14,991 bases of DNA from DATKMK01 sp035541895 (GTDB lineage Bacteria > Desulfobacterota > Binatia > HRBIN30 > JACQVA1): contig DATKMK010000112.1 in assembly GCA_035541895.1 (NCBI GenBank), positions 1 to 14,991 on the forward strand, read 5' to 3'. Shown in pieces: positions 8,584 to 14,991 of this stretch. Positions within the stretch are counted from its first letter, which is position 1, and each line of letters starts with the position of its first letter. The notes beneath the pieces were generated by a model. It was given only the letters and a program-made list of their open reading frames with translations, was not told the origin of the DNA and did no database searches. The translations under genes and the position numbers were made by a program.

Positions 8584-9126
8584 CTACGCTCGAAACGGCA
8601 TGCCCATCACCTTCAACAGCGCCCTGCCTTCGGCGTCGTTTCGGGCGGTGGTGACGATGCAGACGGTCATGCCGCGCACCTTGTCGATCTTGTCCAAATT
8701 GATCTCCGGAAAAATGATCTGCTCGCGCACGCCGAGGGCGTAGTTGCCGCGGCCGTCGAAGGCCTTGTCCGACACGCCGCGAAAGTCGCGCACGCGCGGG
8801 AGCGCAACGTTCACCAGGCGATCGAAGAATTCATACATCCGATCGCCGCGCAGCGTCACCATGCAGCCGATCGGTTGATTCTCGCGCAGCTTGAAGTTGG
8901 CGATCGCTTTGCGCGACTTCGTGATCACCGGTTTCTGGCCGCTGATCGCCGTCAACTCCTCGACTGCGGCGTCGAGGACCTTGACGTTTTGGAGCGCCTC
9001 GCCCAGTCCCATGTTGATGATGATCTTCTCCAAGCGCGGCGCTTGCCAGACGTTGCGGCAGCCGAGATCCTTGATCAGGCTCGGCAGCAGTTCCTTGGTG
9101 TAGCGTTCTCTCAGTCGCGAGGCCAC
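8584..9126 (-). CDS. rplE: 50S ribosomal protein L5
   Basis: L5 binds 5S rRNA in the central protuberance and touches P-site tRNA and S13. The 180 residues match the family length of about 179. Conserved parts are APRLEKIIINMGLGEALQN (about 29-47), ISGQKPVITKSRKAIANFKL, IGCMVTLRGDRMYEFFDRLV and the C-terminal GMTVCIVTTARNDAEGRALL. The start is GTG, four bases after the rplX stop, with AGGTAG upstream; no ATG is available nearby. In E. coli the S8 repressor site lies around the rplE start; I could not see an obvious copy of that structure here by eye. Confidence 0.97.
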   Translation of the reverse strand: MASRLRERYTKELLPSLIKDLGCRNVWQAPRLEKIIINMGLGEALQNVKVLDAAVEELTAISGQKPVITKSRKAIANFKLRENQPIGCMVTLRGDRMYEFFDRLVNVALPRVRDFRGVSDKAFDGRGNYALGVREQIIFPEINLDKIDKVRGMTVCIVTTARNDAEGRALLKVMGMPFRA

Positions 9127-9130
9127 GGCA

Positions 9131-9451
9131 CTACCTATCCAGTTGTTCGCCGCAGCGACGACAGACTCGGACGCTTCGGCCGTCTTGCAGCGGCTTTTTT
9201 CCCATGCGGACGGGGGCGTTGCACTTGTCGCACATGATCATGACGTTCGACCGATGGATCGGTGCTTCCTTCTCGACGATGCCTTGGGCGCTCTGCGCGC
9301 CGCGCGCCTTGGTGTGACGCTTGACCACATTGAGGCGTTCAATCAAGACGCGCTCGCGATCCGGAATGACCCGGAGCACCTTGCCGGTCTTGCCGCGCTC
9401 GCGCCCGGCGATGACCATGACCGTATCGTTCTTGCGAATCTGTGCACGCAT
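9131..9451 (-). CDS. rplX: 50S ribosomal protein L24 (Cys4 form)
   Basis: L24 is one of the two proteins that start 50S assembly, binding the 5' domain of 23S rRNA. Of 106 residues, the KOW motif lies at about 6-33 (KNDTVMVIAGRERGKTGKVL). It is followed by IERLNVVKRHTK and by a C-terminal ribbon with C74, C77, C97 and C100 (CDKC and CRRC), probably binding zinc, as in many bacteria outside Gammaproteobacteria. The ATG is 9 nt after the rplN stop; the spacer reads TGAGACGATTCC, a weak ribosome binding site that again uses the stop codon. Confidence 0.97.
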   Translation of the reverse strand: MRAQIRKNDTVMVIAGRERGKTGKVLRVIPDRERVLIERLNVVKRHTKARGAQSAQGIVEKEAPIHRSNVMIMCDKCNAPVRMGKKPLQDGRSVRVCRRCGEQLDR

Positions 9452-9460
9452 GGAATCGTC

Positions 9461-9829
9461 TCAGATCACTTCGGGCGCCAGCGACAGGATCTTCATGAAC
9501 CGCTTGGCGCGCAACTCGCGCGCCACCGGTCCGAAGATGCGCGTACCGATCGGCTCGCGCGCGTTGTCGATCAGCACGGCCGAATTGGAGTCGAACTTGA
9601 TGTACGAGCCGTCGGCTCGTCCGACTTCCTTGGCGGTCCGCACGATCACGGCCTTCATGACGTCGCCCTTTTTCACCTTCGCGTTGGGAATGGCCTCTTG
9701 CACCGAGACGACGATGATGTCGCCGAGCGAGGCGTACTTGCGCCGGGTGCCGCCGAGCACCTTGATGCAGAGCACGCTGCGGGCGCCGGAGTTGTCGGCC
9801 ACGTCGAGAACTGTCTCAGCTTGCACCAT
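9461..9829 (-). CDS. rplN: 50S ribosomal protein L14
   Basis: L14 lies at the subunit interface, forms bridges to 16S rRNA and is the binding site for the silencing factor RsfS. The 122 residues equal the usual length. Conserved blocks are VLDVADNSGARSVLCIKVLG (7-26), GDIIVVSVQEAIPNAKVKKG, KAVIVRTAKE and the C-terminal IFGPVARELRAKRFMKILSL. The ATG start (MVQAETVLDV) aligns with the family start. It has no good ribosome binding site and lies in the 3' arm of a predicted hairpin at 9827-9859. The 43 nt gap before it is the longest in the window and coincides with the usual S10/spc boundary. Confidence 0.97.
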   Translation of the reverse strand: MVQAETVLDVADNSGARSVLCIKVLGGTRRKYASLGDIIVVSVQEAIPNAKVKKGDVMKAVIVRTAKEVGRADGSYIKFDSNSAVLIDNAREPIGTRIFGPVARELRAKRFMKILSLAPEVI

Positions 9830-9859
9830 GTCACGTTCACGCGGGAGTCGAATGACACG
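9827..9859 (-). promoter_or_regulatory. Possible hairpin covering the rplN start codon
   Basis: In the mRNA, CGUGUCAU (9859 to 9852) can pair with GUGACAUG (9834 to 9827). This gives eight pairs, two of them G-U, around a 17 nt loop. The 3' arm contains the AUG of rplN, so the fold would hide the start codon. It lies within the longest intergenic gap, at the S10/spc boundary. A GGAGG sequence lies further upstream, next to the rpsQ stop, about 37 nt from the AUG and too far to serve it directly. The stem is only moderately strong and could be chance; the pairing is seen, the regulatory role is inferred. Confidence 0.3.
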
Positions 9860-9872
9860 CCGACGCGCCTCC

Positions 9873-10136
9873 TCACACCGCCTTCTCGAGAATCGCGCGG
9901 ACGGTCCACCGCTTGTCGCGGCTGAGCGGGCGCGTCTCCGCGATCAGGACGCGATCGCCGATGCCACACTGGTTCTGTTCGTCATGCGCCTTGAACTTGC
10001 TTTGGCGGCGCAGATACTTGCGATATTTGGGGTGTCGCACCAGACGCTCGACCGCGACGACCACCGTCTTCTGCATCTTGTCGCTGACCACGACGCCCTG
10101 GCGAACCTTCGCGTTGCCGCGCTCTGTTCCACTCAT
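9873..10136 (-). CDS. rpsQ: 30S ribosomal protein S17
   Basis: S17 is an early-binding small-subunit protein with an OB fold that contacts helices 7 and 11 of 16S rRNA. The 87 residues (E. coli 84) show RQGVVVSDKMQKTVVVAVER at about 12-31, then HPKYRKYLRRQSKFKAHDEQ and GIGDRVLIAETRPLSRDKRW, all family signatures. The ATG overlaps the rpmC stop as ATGA, so translation is probably coupled. The gene is followed by the longest gap in the window. Confidence 0.97.
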   Translation of the reverse strand: MSGTERGNAKVRQGVVVSDKMQKTVVVAVERLVRHPKYRKYLRRQSKFKAHDEQNQCGIGDRVLIAETRPLSRDKRWTVRAILEKAV

Positions 10137-10336
10137 GACCGTTTGATTCCCTTCACGCGTTCCTGTTGCACGGTGAGCGCGCGCGCGATGTCTCGCCGCG
10201 TTTTGCGAACCTGTGCCGGCGCTTCCAAGCGGTTGGCGCCCTTGCGCAGGCGCAAATGAAAGAGCGACTCCTTGAGCTCACCGAGCTTGGTCGCCAACTC
10301 TTGGTCGCTCAGGTCGCGCAACTCTTTAGCCTGCAT
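10133..10336 (-). CDS. rpmC: 50S ribosomal protein L29
   Basis: L29 is a helical hairpin at the peptide exit tunnel, next to L23, where it helps dock trigger factor and SRP. The 67 residues include MQAKELRDLSDQELATKLGE and LKESLFHLRLRKGANRLEAP, then KTRRDIARALTVQQER, matching the family pattern. The ATG lies inside the end of rplP, an 11 nt overlap, and the stop overlaps rpsQ by 4 nt. The upstream TAGGGGCGG could act as ribosome binding site within rplP. Confidence 0.97.
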   Translation of the reverse strand: MQAKELRDLSDQELATKLGELKESLFHLRLRKGANRLEAPAQVRKTRRDIARALTVQQERVKGIKRS

Positions 10337-10751
10337 GGACCGCCCCTAAGCGCGTGCGCACTTGCGTCGGCACCGACAGCTTGTGCGCGGCGAGCCGGAA
10401 GGCCTCTTTGGCGATGGCGTCCGTGACGCCTTCCATCTCGAACAGAATCCGGCCCGGCTTCACGACGGCAACCCACAACTCCGGCGAGCCCTTGCCTTTT
10501 CCCATTCGAGTTTCGGCCGGCTTCTTGGTCAGTGGCTTGTCGGGAAACACGCGAATCCACACGCGTCCGCCGCGCTTGATGTGACGGGTCAGCGCCACGC
10601 GGGCGGCCTCGAGTTCGCGCGCGGTCACCCACGCGCGATCGGTCGCCTGCAGGCCGTAATCGCCGAAGGCCAACGTGCAACCGCGAAACGCGGTGCCGCG
10701 GCGGCGCCCCTTCATCTGCTTGCGGTGTTTGACTTTCTTCGGTGCGAGCAT
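10326..10751 (-). CDS. rplP: 50S ribosomal protein L16
   Basis: L16 organises the A-site tRNA region of the large subunit. The 141 residues (family 136-144) begin MLAPKKVKHRKQMKGRRRGT, with the conserved FGDYGLQATDRAWVTARELE, RGGRVWIRVFPDKPLTKKPA and GKGKGSPELWVAVVKPGRIL blocks, and a C-terminal AKEAFRLAAHKLSVPTQV. The ATG follows the rpsC stop by 9 nt, with the stop part of the ribosome binding site (TAAGGGCCGATCATG). The last codons overlap rpmC by 11 nt. Confidence 0.98.
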   Translation of the reverse strand: MLAPKKVKHRKQMKGRRRGTAFRGCTLAFGDYGLQATDRAWVTARELEAARVALTRHIKRGGRVWIRVFPDKPLTKKPAETRMGKGKGSPELWVAVVKPGRILFEMEGVTDAIAKEAFRLAAHKLSVPTQVRTRLGAVHAG

Positions 10752-10760
10752 GATCGGCCC

Positions 10761-11423
10761 TTACGCGCCCATCGCCGTCTTCTGCTGCTCTTCTTCCTTG
10801 GTGATGACCTCTCCGCGGAAGATCCAGCAGCGCACGCCGATCACGCCGTACGTAGTCTTCGCGATGGCATGGCCGTAATTGATGTCGGCTCGGAGCGTGT
10901 GGAGCGGAACGCGGCCTTCGCGATACCATTCGGTGCGTGCGATTTCCGCGCCGCCGAGGCGGCCGGAGCATTGCACGCGGATGCCCTGGGCGCCCATGCG
11001 CATCGCGCGGCCGACGGCCTCTTTCATCGCGCGGCGGAACGCCACGCGGCGTTCGAGCTGCAACGCGACGTTCTCGGCCACGAGTTGCGCATCGACGTCG
11101 GGACGGCGGACTTCGTGGATGTTGATGAAGGTTTCCTTCGCCGTCAGCTTCGCCAACTCGCCCTTGAGCTTCTCGATTTCCGCGCCCTTCTTCCCGATCA
11201 CGATGCCGGGCCGCGCGGTGTAGATATTGATCTTCGCCTTGTTCGCCGCGCGCTCGATCTCGACCTTCGAGATTCCGGCGTGGTAGAGCCGGTCCTTCAG
11301 AAACTTGCGCACGCGCAAATCCTCGCGCAGCAGCGTGGCGTATTCGCGCCGCGCAAACCACTTCGAGTCCCACTGCTCGATGACGCCGAGGCGAAAGCCT
11401 TTTGGATGTACCTTTTGTCCCAT
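10761..11423 (-). CDS. rpsC: 30S ribosomal protein S3
   Basis: S3 forms part of the mRNA entry pore with S4 and S5. The 220 residues begin MGQKVHPKGFRLGVIEQWDS. The type 2 KH domain lies at about 39-107, with its GXXG loop GKKG at 77-80 inside RPGIVIGKKGAEIEKLKGEL. The C-terminal domain holds FRRAMKEAVGRAMRMGAQGI, VQCSGRLGGAEIARTEWYRE and GRVPLHTLRADINYGHAIAK, ending in a short acidic/Gln stretch (KEEEQQKTAMGA). It is slightly shorter than E. coli S3 (233). The ATG is 7 nt after the rplV stop (TGAGGGACACATG). Confidence 0.98.
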   Translation of the reverse strand: MGQKVHPKGFRLGVIEQWDSKWFARREYATLLREDLRVRKFLKDRLYHAGISKVEIERAANKAKINIYTARPGIVIGKKGAEIEKLKGELAKLTAKETFINIHEVRRPDVDAQLVAENVALQLERRVAFRRAMKEAVGRAMRMGAQGIRVQCSGRLGGAEIARTEWYREGRVPLHTLRADINYGHAIAKTTYGVIGVRCWIFRGEVITKEEEQQKTAMGA

Positions 11424-11430
11424 GTGTCCC

Positions 11431-11766
11431 TCAGGCCCGTTCGTCGACCACGATGGTGACGTGACTGGTGCGCTTGCGAATCGGCGTGGCGCGGCCCTGC
11501 GCGCGCGGCGTGAATCGCTTCAGGGTCGCGCCGGCGCCGACGCTGATGTGCTTCACGTACAGGCGATCGACGTCGACGTTCTGCGTGTGCTCCGCGTTGG
11601 CGACGGCCGATTTGAGCGTCTTGATGACCAGGCGCGCACCTTTCTTCGGCATGAACTCGAGAATGTTGATCGCCTCGCCGACGTTCTTGCCGCGGATGAG
11701 ATCCACGACCAGACGGGCTTTCTGCGGCGCGATGCGGAGATGACGGCTGACGGCGCGGGTTTCCAT
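11431..11766 (-). CDS. rplV: 50S ribosomal protein L22
   Basis: L22 touches all six domains of 23S rRNA, and its long beta hairpin lines the exit tunnel at the macrolide-sensitive constriction. The 111 residues (E. coli 110) include SRHLRIAPQKARLVVDLIRG at about 7-26, LKSAVANAEH near the middle and the hairpin segment RFTPRAQGRATPIRKRTSHV. The ATG follows the rpsS stop by only 4 nt; AAGG upstream lies within the rpsS C-terminal codons. Confidence 0.98.
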   Translation of the reverse strand: METRAVSRHLRIAPQKARLVVDLIRGKNVGEAINILEFMPKKGARLVIKTLKSAVANAEHTQNVDVDRLYVKHISVGAGATLKRFTPRAQGRATPIRKRTSHVTIVVDERA

Positions 11767-11770
11767 CGAC

Positions 11771-12079
11771 TTACGCCTTGGCTCCGGCCGGTGCGGCCGC
11801 GGGTTTTACCTCGGCCTTACGATCGCCCGAATGCCCATGGAACGTGCGGGTCGGCGCAAACTCGCCGAGTTTGTGGCCCACCATATTTTCGGTCACGAAG
11901 ATCGGAATGAACTTGCGTCCGTTGTGGACCGCAAAGGTATGCCCGACCATTTCGGGGATGATGGTCGAACGGCGCGACCAGGTCTTCACCACTCGCTTCT
12001 CGCGACTGGTGTTGAGCGCCTCCACCTTCTTGAGCAGGTGGTGGTCAATGAAGGGACCTTTTTTGATGGACCGAGCCAC
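11771..12079 (-). CDS. rpsS: 30S ribosomal protein S19
   Basis: S19 forms a complex with S13 in the head of the small subunit. The 102 residues begin MARSIKKGPFIDHHLLKKVE and include KTWSRRSTIIPEMVGHTFAV and the signature TENMVGHKLGEFAPTRTFHG. The C-terminus has an Ala/Pro/Lys-rich tail (KPAAAPAGAKA), about ten residues longer than E. coli S19 (92). The start is GTG with TAGGAG 5 nt upstream, including the rplB stop. The open frame reaches further upstream, but that part overlies rplB and is not S19. Confidence 0.97.
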   Translation of the reverse strand: MARSIKKGPFIDHHLLKKVEALNTSREKRVVKTWSRRSTIIPEMVGHTFAVHNGRKFIPIFVTENMVGHKLGEFAPTRTFHGHSGDRKAEVKPAAAPAGAKA

Positions 12080-12087
12080 GTCGTCTC

Positions 12088-12909
12088 CTACTTGCTCCGC
12101 CGCTTGACGATGTACCGATCGGTGCGCGGATTGTGCCGCGTCTTGTAGCCCTTGGCCGGCTGTCCCCACGGCGACTGCGGATGGTTGCCCTTCGAGCGTC
12201 CCTCACCACCGCCGTGCGGATGATCGACGGGGTTCATCGCGACGCCGCGCACACTCGAACGCCAGCCTTTCCACCGGTTGCGACCGGCTTTGCCGATCGA
12301 GACGTTCTCGTGCTCGATGTTGCCCACCTGTCCGATAGTGGCGCGACAAGTCAGTTGTACCTGGCGCAACTCGCCCGACGGCAGCTTCAGCAGCGCGTGA
12401 TCGCCTTCCTTCGCCATGAGCTGGATGGCCGTGCCGGCGCTGCGGCCGAGTTGTCCGCCCTTGCCCGGCTTCATTTCGACGTTGTGCACCATGGTGCCCA
12501 AAGGAATCTGTCTCAGGGTCATGGCGTTGCCTGGTTTGATGTCGGCACCGTCGCCGGCGACCACCGAATCGCCGACCCGCAGGCCGAGCGGCGCGAGGAT
12601 GTAGCGCTTCTCGCCGTCGCGATAGTTGAGCAACGCCAAGCGCGCCGAGCGGTTCGGATCGTACTCGATCGCCGCCACGGTCGCCGGCACGAGATCCTTG
12701 TCGCGACGGAAATCGATGACCCGGTAGCGCCGCTTATGGCCGCCACCGCGGTGCCGGCTGGTCAGCCGACCGAGCGAATTGCGGCCGCCACTACGCAGAC
12801 GCGGCTCGATTAAGCTGCGCTCGGGCTCGCTCTTGGTGACGTCCGAGAAATCCGCCGCCGTTTGAAAGCGCCGGCCGGCTGATGTCGGTCGATATTGACG
12901 CAGTGCCAT
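12088..12909 (-). CDS. rplB: 50S ribosomal protein L2
   Basis: L2 is required for subunit joining and supports the peptidyl transferase centre. The 273 residues equal the E. coli length. The N-terminal part carries RLTSRHRGGGHKRRYRVIDF (48-67), the OB-fold domain AIEYDPNRSARLALLNYRDG (80-99), and the C-terminal part the near-invariant MNPVDHPHGGGEGRSKG (225-241). His230 in this segment corresponds to His229 of E. coli, implicated in peptidyl transferase activity. The ATG is 2 nt after the rplW stop; the likely ribosome binding site (GAGG) lies in the last rplW codons. Confidence 0.98.
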   Translation of the reverse strand: MALRQYRPTSAGRRFQTAADFSDVTKSEPERSLIEPRLRSGGRNSLGRLTSRHRGGGHKRRYRVIDFRRDKDLVPATVAAIEYDPNRSARLALLNYRDGEKRYILAPLGLRVGDSVVAGDGADIKPGNAMTLRQIPLGTMVHNVEMKPGKGGQLGRSAGTAIQLMAKEGDHALLKLPSGELRQVQLTCRATIGQVGNIEHENVSIGKAGRNRWKGWRSSVRGVAMNPVDHPHGGGEGRSKGNHPQSPWGQPAKGYKTRHNPRTDRYIVKRRSK

Positions 12910-12911
12910 GG

Positions 12912-13202
12912 CTATACGGCCTCAAAGAAATCGATGCGCTGGCCTTCCGCCAACGTGACGTACGCCTTTTTCCAGGCCGGACGGCGCCCCACGCTCTTTC
13001 CGACGCGGCGCTCTTTGCCGAGATACTTGGCGGTGCGAACCTTTTCGACCTTCACCTTGAACAGCGATTCGACGGCCTGACGGATCTCGGTCTTGTTCGC
13101 GCTGGGCAACACCTTGAACACCACCTGATTGCCGAGTTGATTGACGAGCGTCCCTTTCTCGGTGATCAGCGGCGTGGTGACGACCCGGTACACATCTCTC
13201 AT
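12912..13202 (-). CDS. rplW: 50S ribosomal protein L23
   Basis: L23 lies at the peptide tunnel exit and is the main docking site for trigger factor and SRP. The 96 residues begin MRDVYRVVTTPLITEKGTLV, then VVFKVLPSANKTEIRQAVES and LFKVKVEKVRTAKYLGKERR, which are family hallmarks. The C-terminus GRRPAWKKAYVTLAEGQRID plus FFEAV is also typical. The ATG is 13 nt after the rplD stop, with AGGACGG in between. Confidence 0.97.
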   Translation of the reverse strand: MRDVYRVVTTPLITEKGTLVNQLGNQVVFKVLPSANKTEIRQAVESLFKVKVEKVRTAKYLGKERRVGKSVGRRPAWKKAYVTLAEGQRIDFFEAV

Positions 13203-13215
13203 GGGCGCATCCGTC

Positions 13216-13848
13216 CTACGCGGTCACCCGCGCGGTGAGGGCATCGACCGCTTCGGGCGTGAGGATCAAGTGCTCGAAGCGTAACAGGTCGCGCACGTTG
13301 GCGCCTTCCGCACGCAGCACCTTGACCGTCGGCAGATTGCGCGCCGCGCGTTCGAGCGCGGCATCCTTCGCGGGCACAACGATCAGGCCGCTCTTCACCT
13401 GCAAATCGGCCATCAATTTGACCACCAATTTTGTCTTGGGCGCTTCCAACTCGATCTTGTCGAGCACCAACAACTTGCCTTCGCGCGCCTTCAGCACCAA
13501 GGCCGACGCCAGGGCGGCTCGACGCGCGCTCGCCGGGATGCGATACGAGTAGTCGCGCGGCTGCGGTCCGAACAAGGTCGCGCCACCCACCCACAGCGGC
13601 GAACGCGTGCTACCGGCGCGGGCGCGGCCGGTGCCCTTTTGTCGCCACGGTTTCTTGCCACCGCCGCTGACGAATCCACGCGTCTTGGTGGCCGATGTGC
13701 CGGCGCGACGATTGGCGTCCTGCATCTTCACGGTCTCGTACAGCAAGTGCTTCCGCACCGGCTGCGCGAACACCGACTCGGGCAGAGTCAACTCACCGAC
13801 GCGCTGGTTGCTTTGCGACACGATGGGAACGTTCATCGGCTCAGCCAT
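13216..13848 (-). CDS. rplD: 50S ribosomal protein L4
   Basis: L4 combines a globular domain with a long loop that reaches the exit tunnel. In E. coli it also represses the S10 operon. The 210 residues include KHLLYETVKMQDANRRAGTS, the loop TKTRGFVSGGGKKPWRQKGT then GRARAGSTRSPLWVGGATLF, and a C-terminal LRFEHLILTPEAVDALTARV. The chosen ATG overlaps the rplC stop by 8 nt and has GGCGGTG about 4 nt upstream. A second ATG four codons later (MNVPIVSQSN) also resembles the family start, so the exact N-terminus is open. The E. coli L4-responsive leader is absent: only 37 nt lie before rpsJ. Confidence 0.97.
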   Translation of the reverse strand: MAEPMNVPIVSQSNQRVGELTLPESVFAQPVRKHLLYETVKMQDANRRAGTSATKTRGFVSGGGKKPWRQKGTGRARAGSTRSPLWVGGATLFGPQPRDYSYRIPASARRAALASALVLKAREGKLLVLDKIELEAPKTKLVVKLMADLQVKSGLIVVPAKDAALERAARNLPTVKVLRAEGANVRDLLRFEHLILTPEAVDALTARVTA

Positions 13849-14476
13849 GTTTCACCGCCGGGCGAATCAACACGATGCCGGAGCGCGCGCCCGCAACCGC
13901 GCCGCGAATCAGCAGCACGTTTTCCTCCGGGCGCACGGCCACGACTTCGAGGTTCTGCGTCGTGACCCGCTCGTTGCCGTACTGCCCCGCCATCCGTTTG
14001 CCCTTGAACACGCGGCCCGGGTACGAACGGTTTCCGATCGATCCGCCGTGGCGGAAGTACTCGTGCGTGCCGTGACTGCCGGGAAAGCCACCGAATCGGT
14101 GTCGCTTGATGACGCCGCTGAATCCGCGACCCTTGGTCGTGCCGGTTACGTCAACGCGATCGCCGGCCTTGAAGACCGTGTCGACGCTCACGGCTTGGCC
14201 CGTGGTCAGTTCGGTCTCGCCGTCGACGCGGAATTCGCGCAGGACTTCGAACAGCTTGCCAGCCTTGCTGCAGTGATTGTTGTATGCCTTGGAGACGCGC
14301 TGCGCCTTCTTCTCGCCGTATCCGAGCTGCACTGCTGGGTAGCCGTCACTAGCGGCTGTCTTCACCTGGACGACCGTGCACGGGCCGGTGTGGATCACCG
14401 TGACCGGGATCAGCTCGCCTTGCGCGCTGAACACCTGCGTCATGCCCAACTTTCTCCCTATGAGACCGAGTGCCAT
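13841..14476 (-). CDS. rplC: 50S ribosomal protein L3
   Basis: L3 is a primary 23S rRNA binder whose extended loop approaches the peptidyl transferase centre. The 211 residues begin MALGLIGRKLGMTQVFSAQG, a standard L3 N-terminus. Family blocks include GDRVDVTGTTKGRGFSGVIK, KRHRFGGFPGSHGTHEYFRH and VFKGKRMAGQYGNERVTTQN. In the loop, the E. coli segment with methylated Gln150 is replaced by GGSIGNRSYPGRVF, which has no glutamine at that position, as in many bacteria outside Gammaproteobacteria. The ATG is 19 nt after the rpsJ stop. The open frame extends upstream across the rpsJ end but does not resemble L3. It overlaps rplD by 8 nt. Confidence 0.97.
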   Translation of the reverse strand: MALGLIGRKLGMTQVFSAQGELIPVTVIHTGPCTVVQVKTAASDGYPAVQLGYGEKKAQRVSKAYNNHCSKAGKLFEVLREFRVDGETELTTGQAVSVDTVFKAGDRVDVTGTTKGRGFSGVIKRHRFGGFPGSHGTHEYFRHGGSIGNRSYPGRVFKGKRMAGQYGNERVTTQNLEVVAVRPEENVLLIRGAVAGARSGIVLIRPAVKHG

Positions 14477-14495
14477 GATCCGTCGTTCACCCCGG

Positions 14496-14804
14496 CTACT
14501 GCAGTTTGATTTCCACGTCGACGCCGGCGGCAAGATCAAGCTTGCCGAGCGCATCGATGGTTTGCTGCGTCGGTTCGAGAATGTCGAGCAAGCGCTTGTG
14601 CGTGCGGATCTCGAACTGCTCCCGCGACTTCTTATCGACGTGCGGCGAGCGGTTTACGGTGAAGCGCTCGATGTGGGTCGGCAGCGGGATCGGACCCGCC
14701 ACCCGACCGCCGGTGCGCCGCACGGTCTCGACGATCTCCTTCACGGACTGATCGAGCAAGCGGTGATCGTATGCCTTCAGGCGTATGCGAATTTTCTCGT
14801 TCAC
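14496..14804 (-). CDS. rpsJ: 30S ribosomal protein S10
   Basis: S10 (NusE) is both a 30S head protein and a partner of NusB/NusG in transcription antitermination and coupling. The 102 residues (E. coli 103) begin MNEKIRIRLKAYDHRLLDQS and include PIPLPTHIERFTVNRSPHVD and KKSREQFEIRTHKRLLDILE, the S10 signature. The start is GTG, with GGGAG 8 nt upstream. The open frame continues upstream into the tuf 3' end without S10 similarity. It follows the tuf stop by 37 nt. Confidence 0.97.
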   Translation of the reverse strand: MNEKIRIRLKAYDHRLLDQSVKEIVETVRRTGGRVAGPIPLPTHIERFTVNRSPHVDKKSREQFEIRTHKRLLDILEPTQQTIDALGKLDLAAGVDVEIKLQ

Positions 14805-14841
14805 GTGACTCGGCTCCCGCTTGCTTCCAGCGCTGCAGCTC

Positions 14842-14991
<150 letters not shown>

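Noticed and set aside
10362..11459. A 365-codon open frame on the plus strand, opposite rplP and rpsC
   Set aside because: It is antisense to two certain ribosomal protein genes, with no domain and an Arg/His/Asp/Ala-rich composition. The 354-codon minus-strand frame over the same place is likewise an out-of-frame shadow.
13607..14509. A 300-codon open frame on the plus strand, opposite rplC and the start of rplD
   Set aside because: It is antisense to clear L3 and L4 genes and shows no protein family.
14805..14841. Possible terminator or leader between tuf and rpsJ
   Set aside because: The 37 nt show only the rpsJ ribosome binding site and a short imperfect palindrome (AGCTGCAGCGCT). There is no stem followed by a T run.

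Overview
This window is a section of a bacterial chromosome carrying the universal ribosomal-protein super-operon (str tail, S10, spc and alpha clusters). All 31 genes lie on the minus strand, so transcription runs from high to low coordinates. The first gene (tuf, 3' end only) and the last (rplQ, 3' end missing) are cut by the window edges. The order in transcription direction is tuf - rpsJ rplC rplD rplW rplB rpsS rplV rpsC rplP rpmC rpsQ - rplN rplX rplE rpsZ(S14) rpsH rplF rplR rpsE rpmD rplO secY adk map rpmJ - rpsM rpsK rpsD rpoA rplQ. There are no mobile elements, tRNA or rRNA genes, CRISPR arrays, convincing terminators or plus-strand genes. The longest gap between genes is 43 nt, so no stretch over 300 nt lacks a gene.

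Organism. GC is high (about 60% by eye), third codon positions are mostly G/C, and the gene order is bacterial. The secY-adk-map-rpmJ arrangement with rpsD in the alpha cluster, the zinc-type S14, the Cys4 S4, the Cys3His L36 and the Cys4 adenylate kinase lid all argue against Gammaproteobacteria. The RpoA N-terminus (NWRDLLKPKKLE) recalls the former Deltaproteobacteria and related phyla such as Desulfobacterota, Myxococcota or Binatota. This placement is an inference with low confidence.

How the genes work together. The cluster makes EF-Tu, 26 ribosomal proteins of both subunits, the SecY channel for membrane and secreted proteins, adenylate kinase for adenylate balance, methionine aminopeptidase that trims new N-termini, and the RNA polymerase alpha subunit. 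Gaps run from 0 to 43 nt, and six junctions overlap by 4 to 11 nt. At nine junctions the stop codon is joined directly to the next gene's Shine-Dalgarno sequence with a 7-9 nt gap, so translation is probably coupled along much of the message.

Points of interest are modest: infA is absent from its usual place between map and rpmJ; RpoA carries an acidic C-terminal tail; a small hairpin could hide the rplN start codon; eight genes start with GTG; and there is no room for E. coli-like S10 or alpha leader RNAs. I found no new biological system here.
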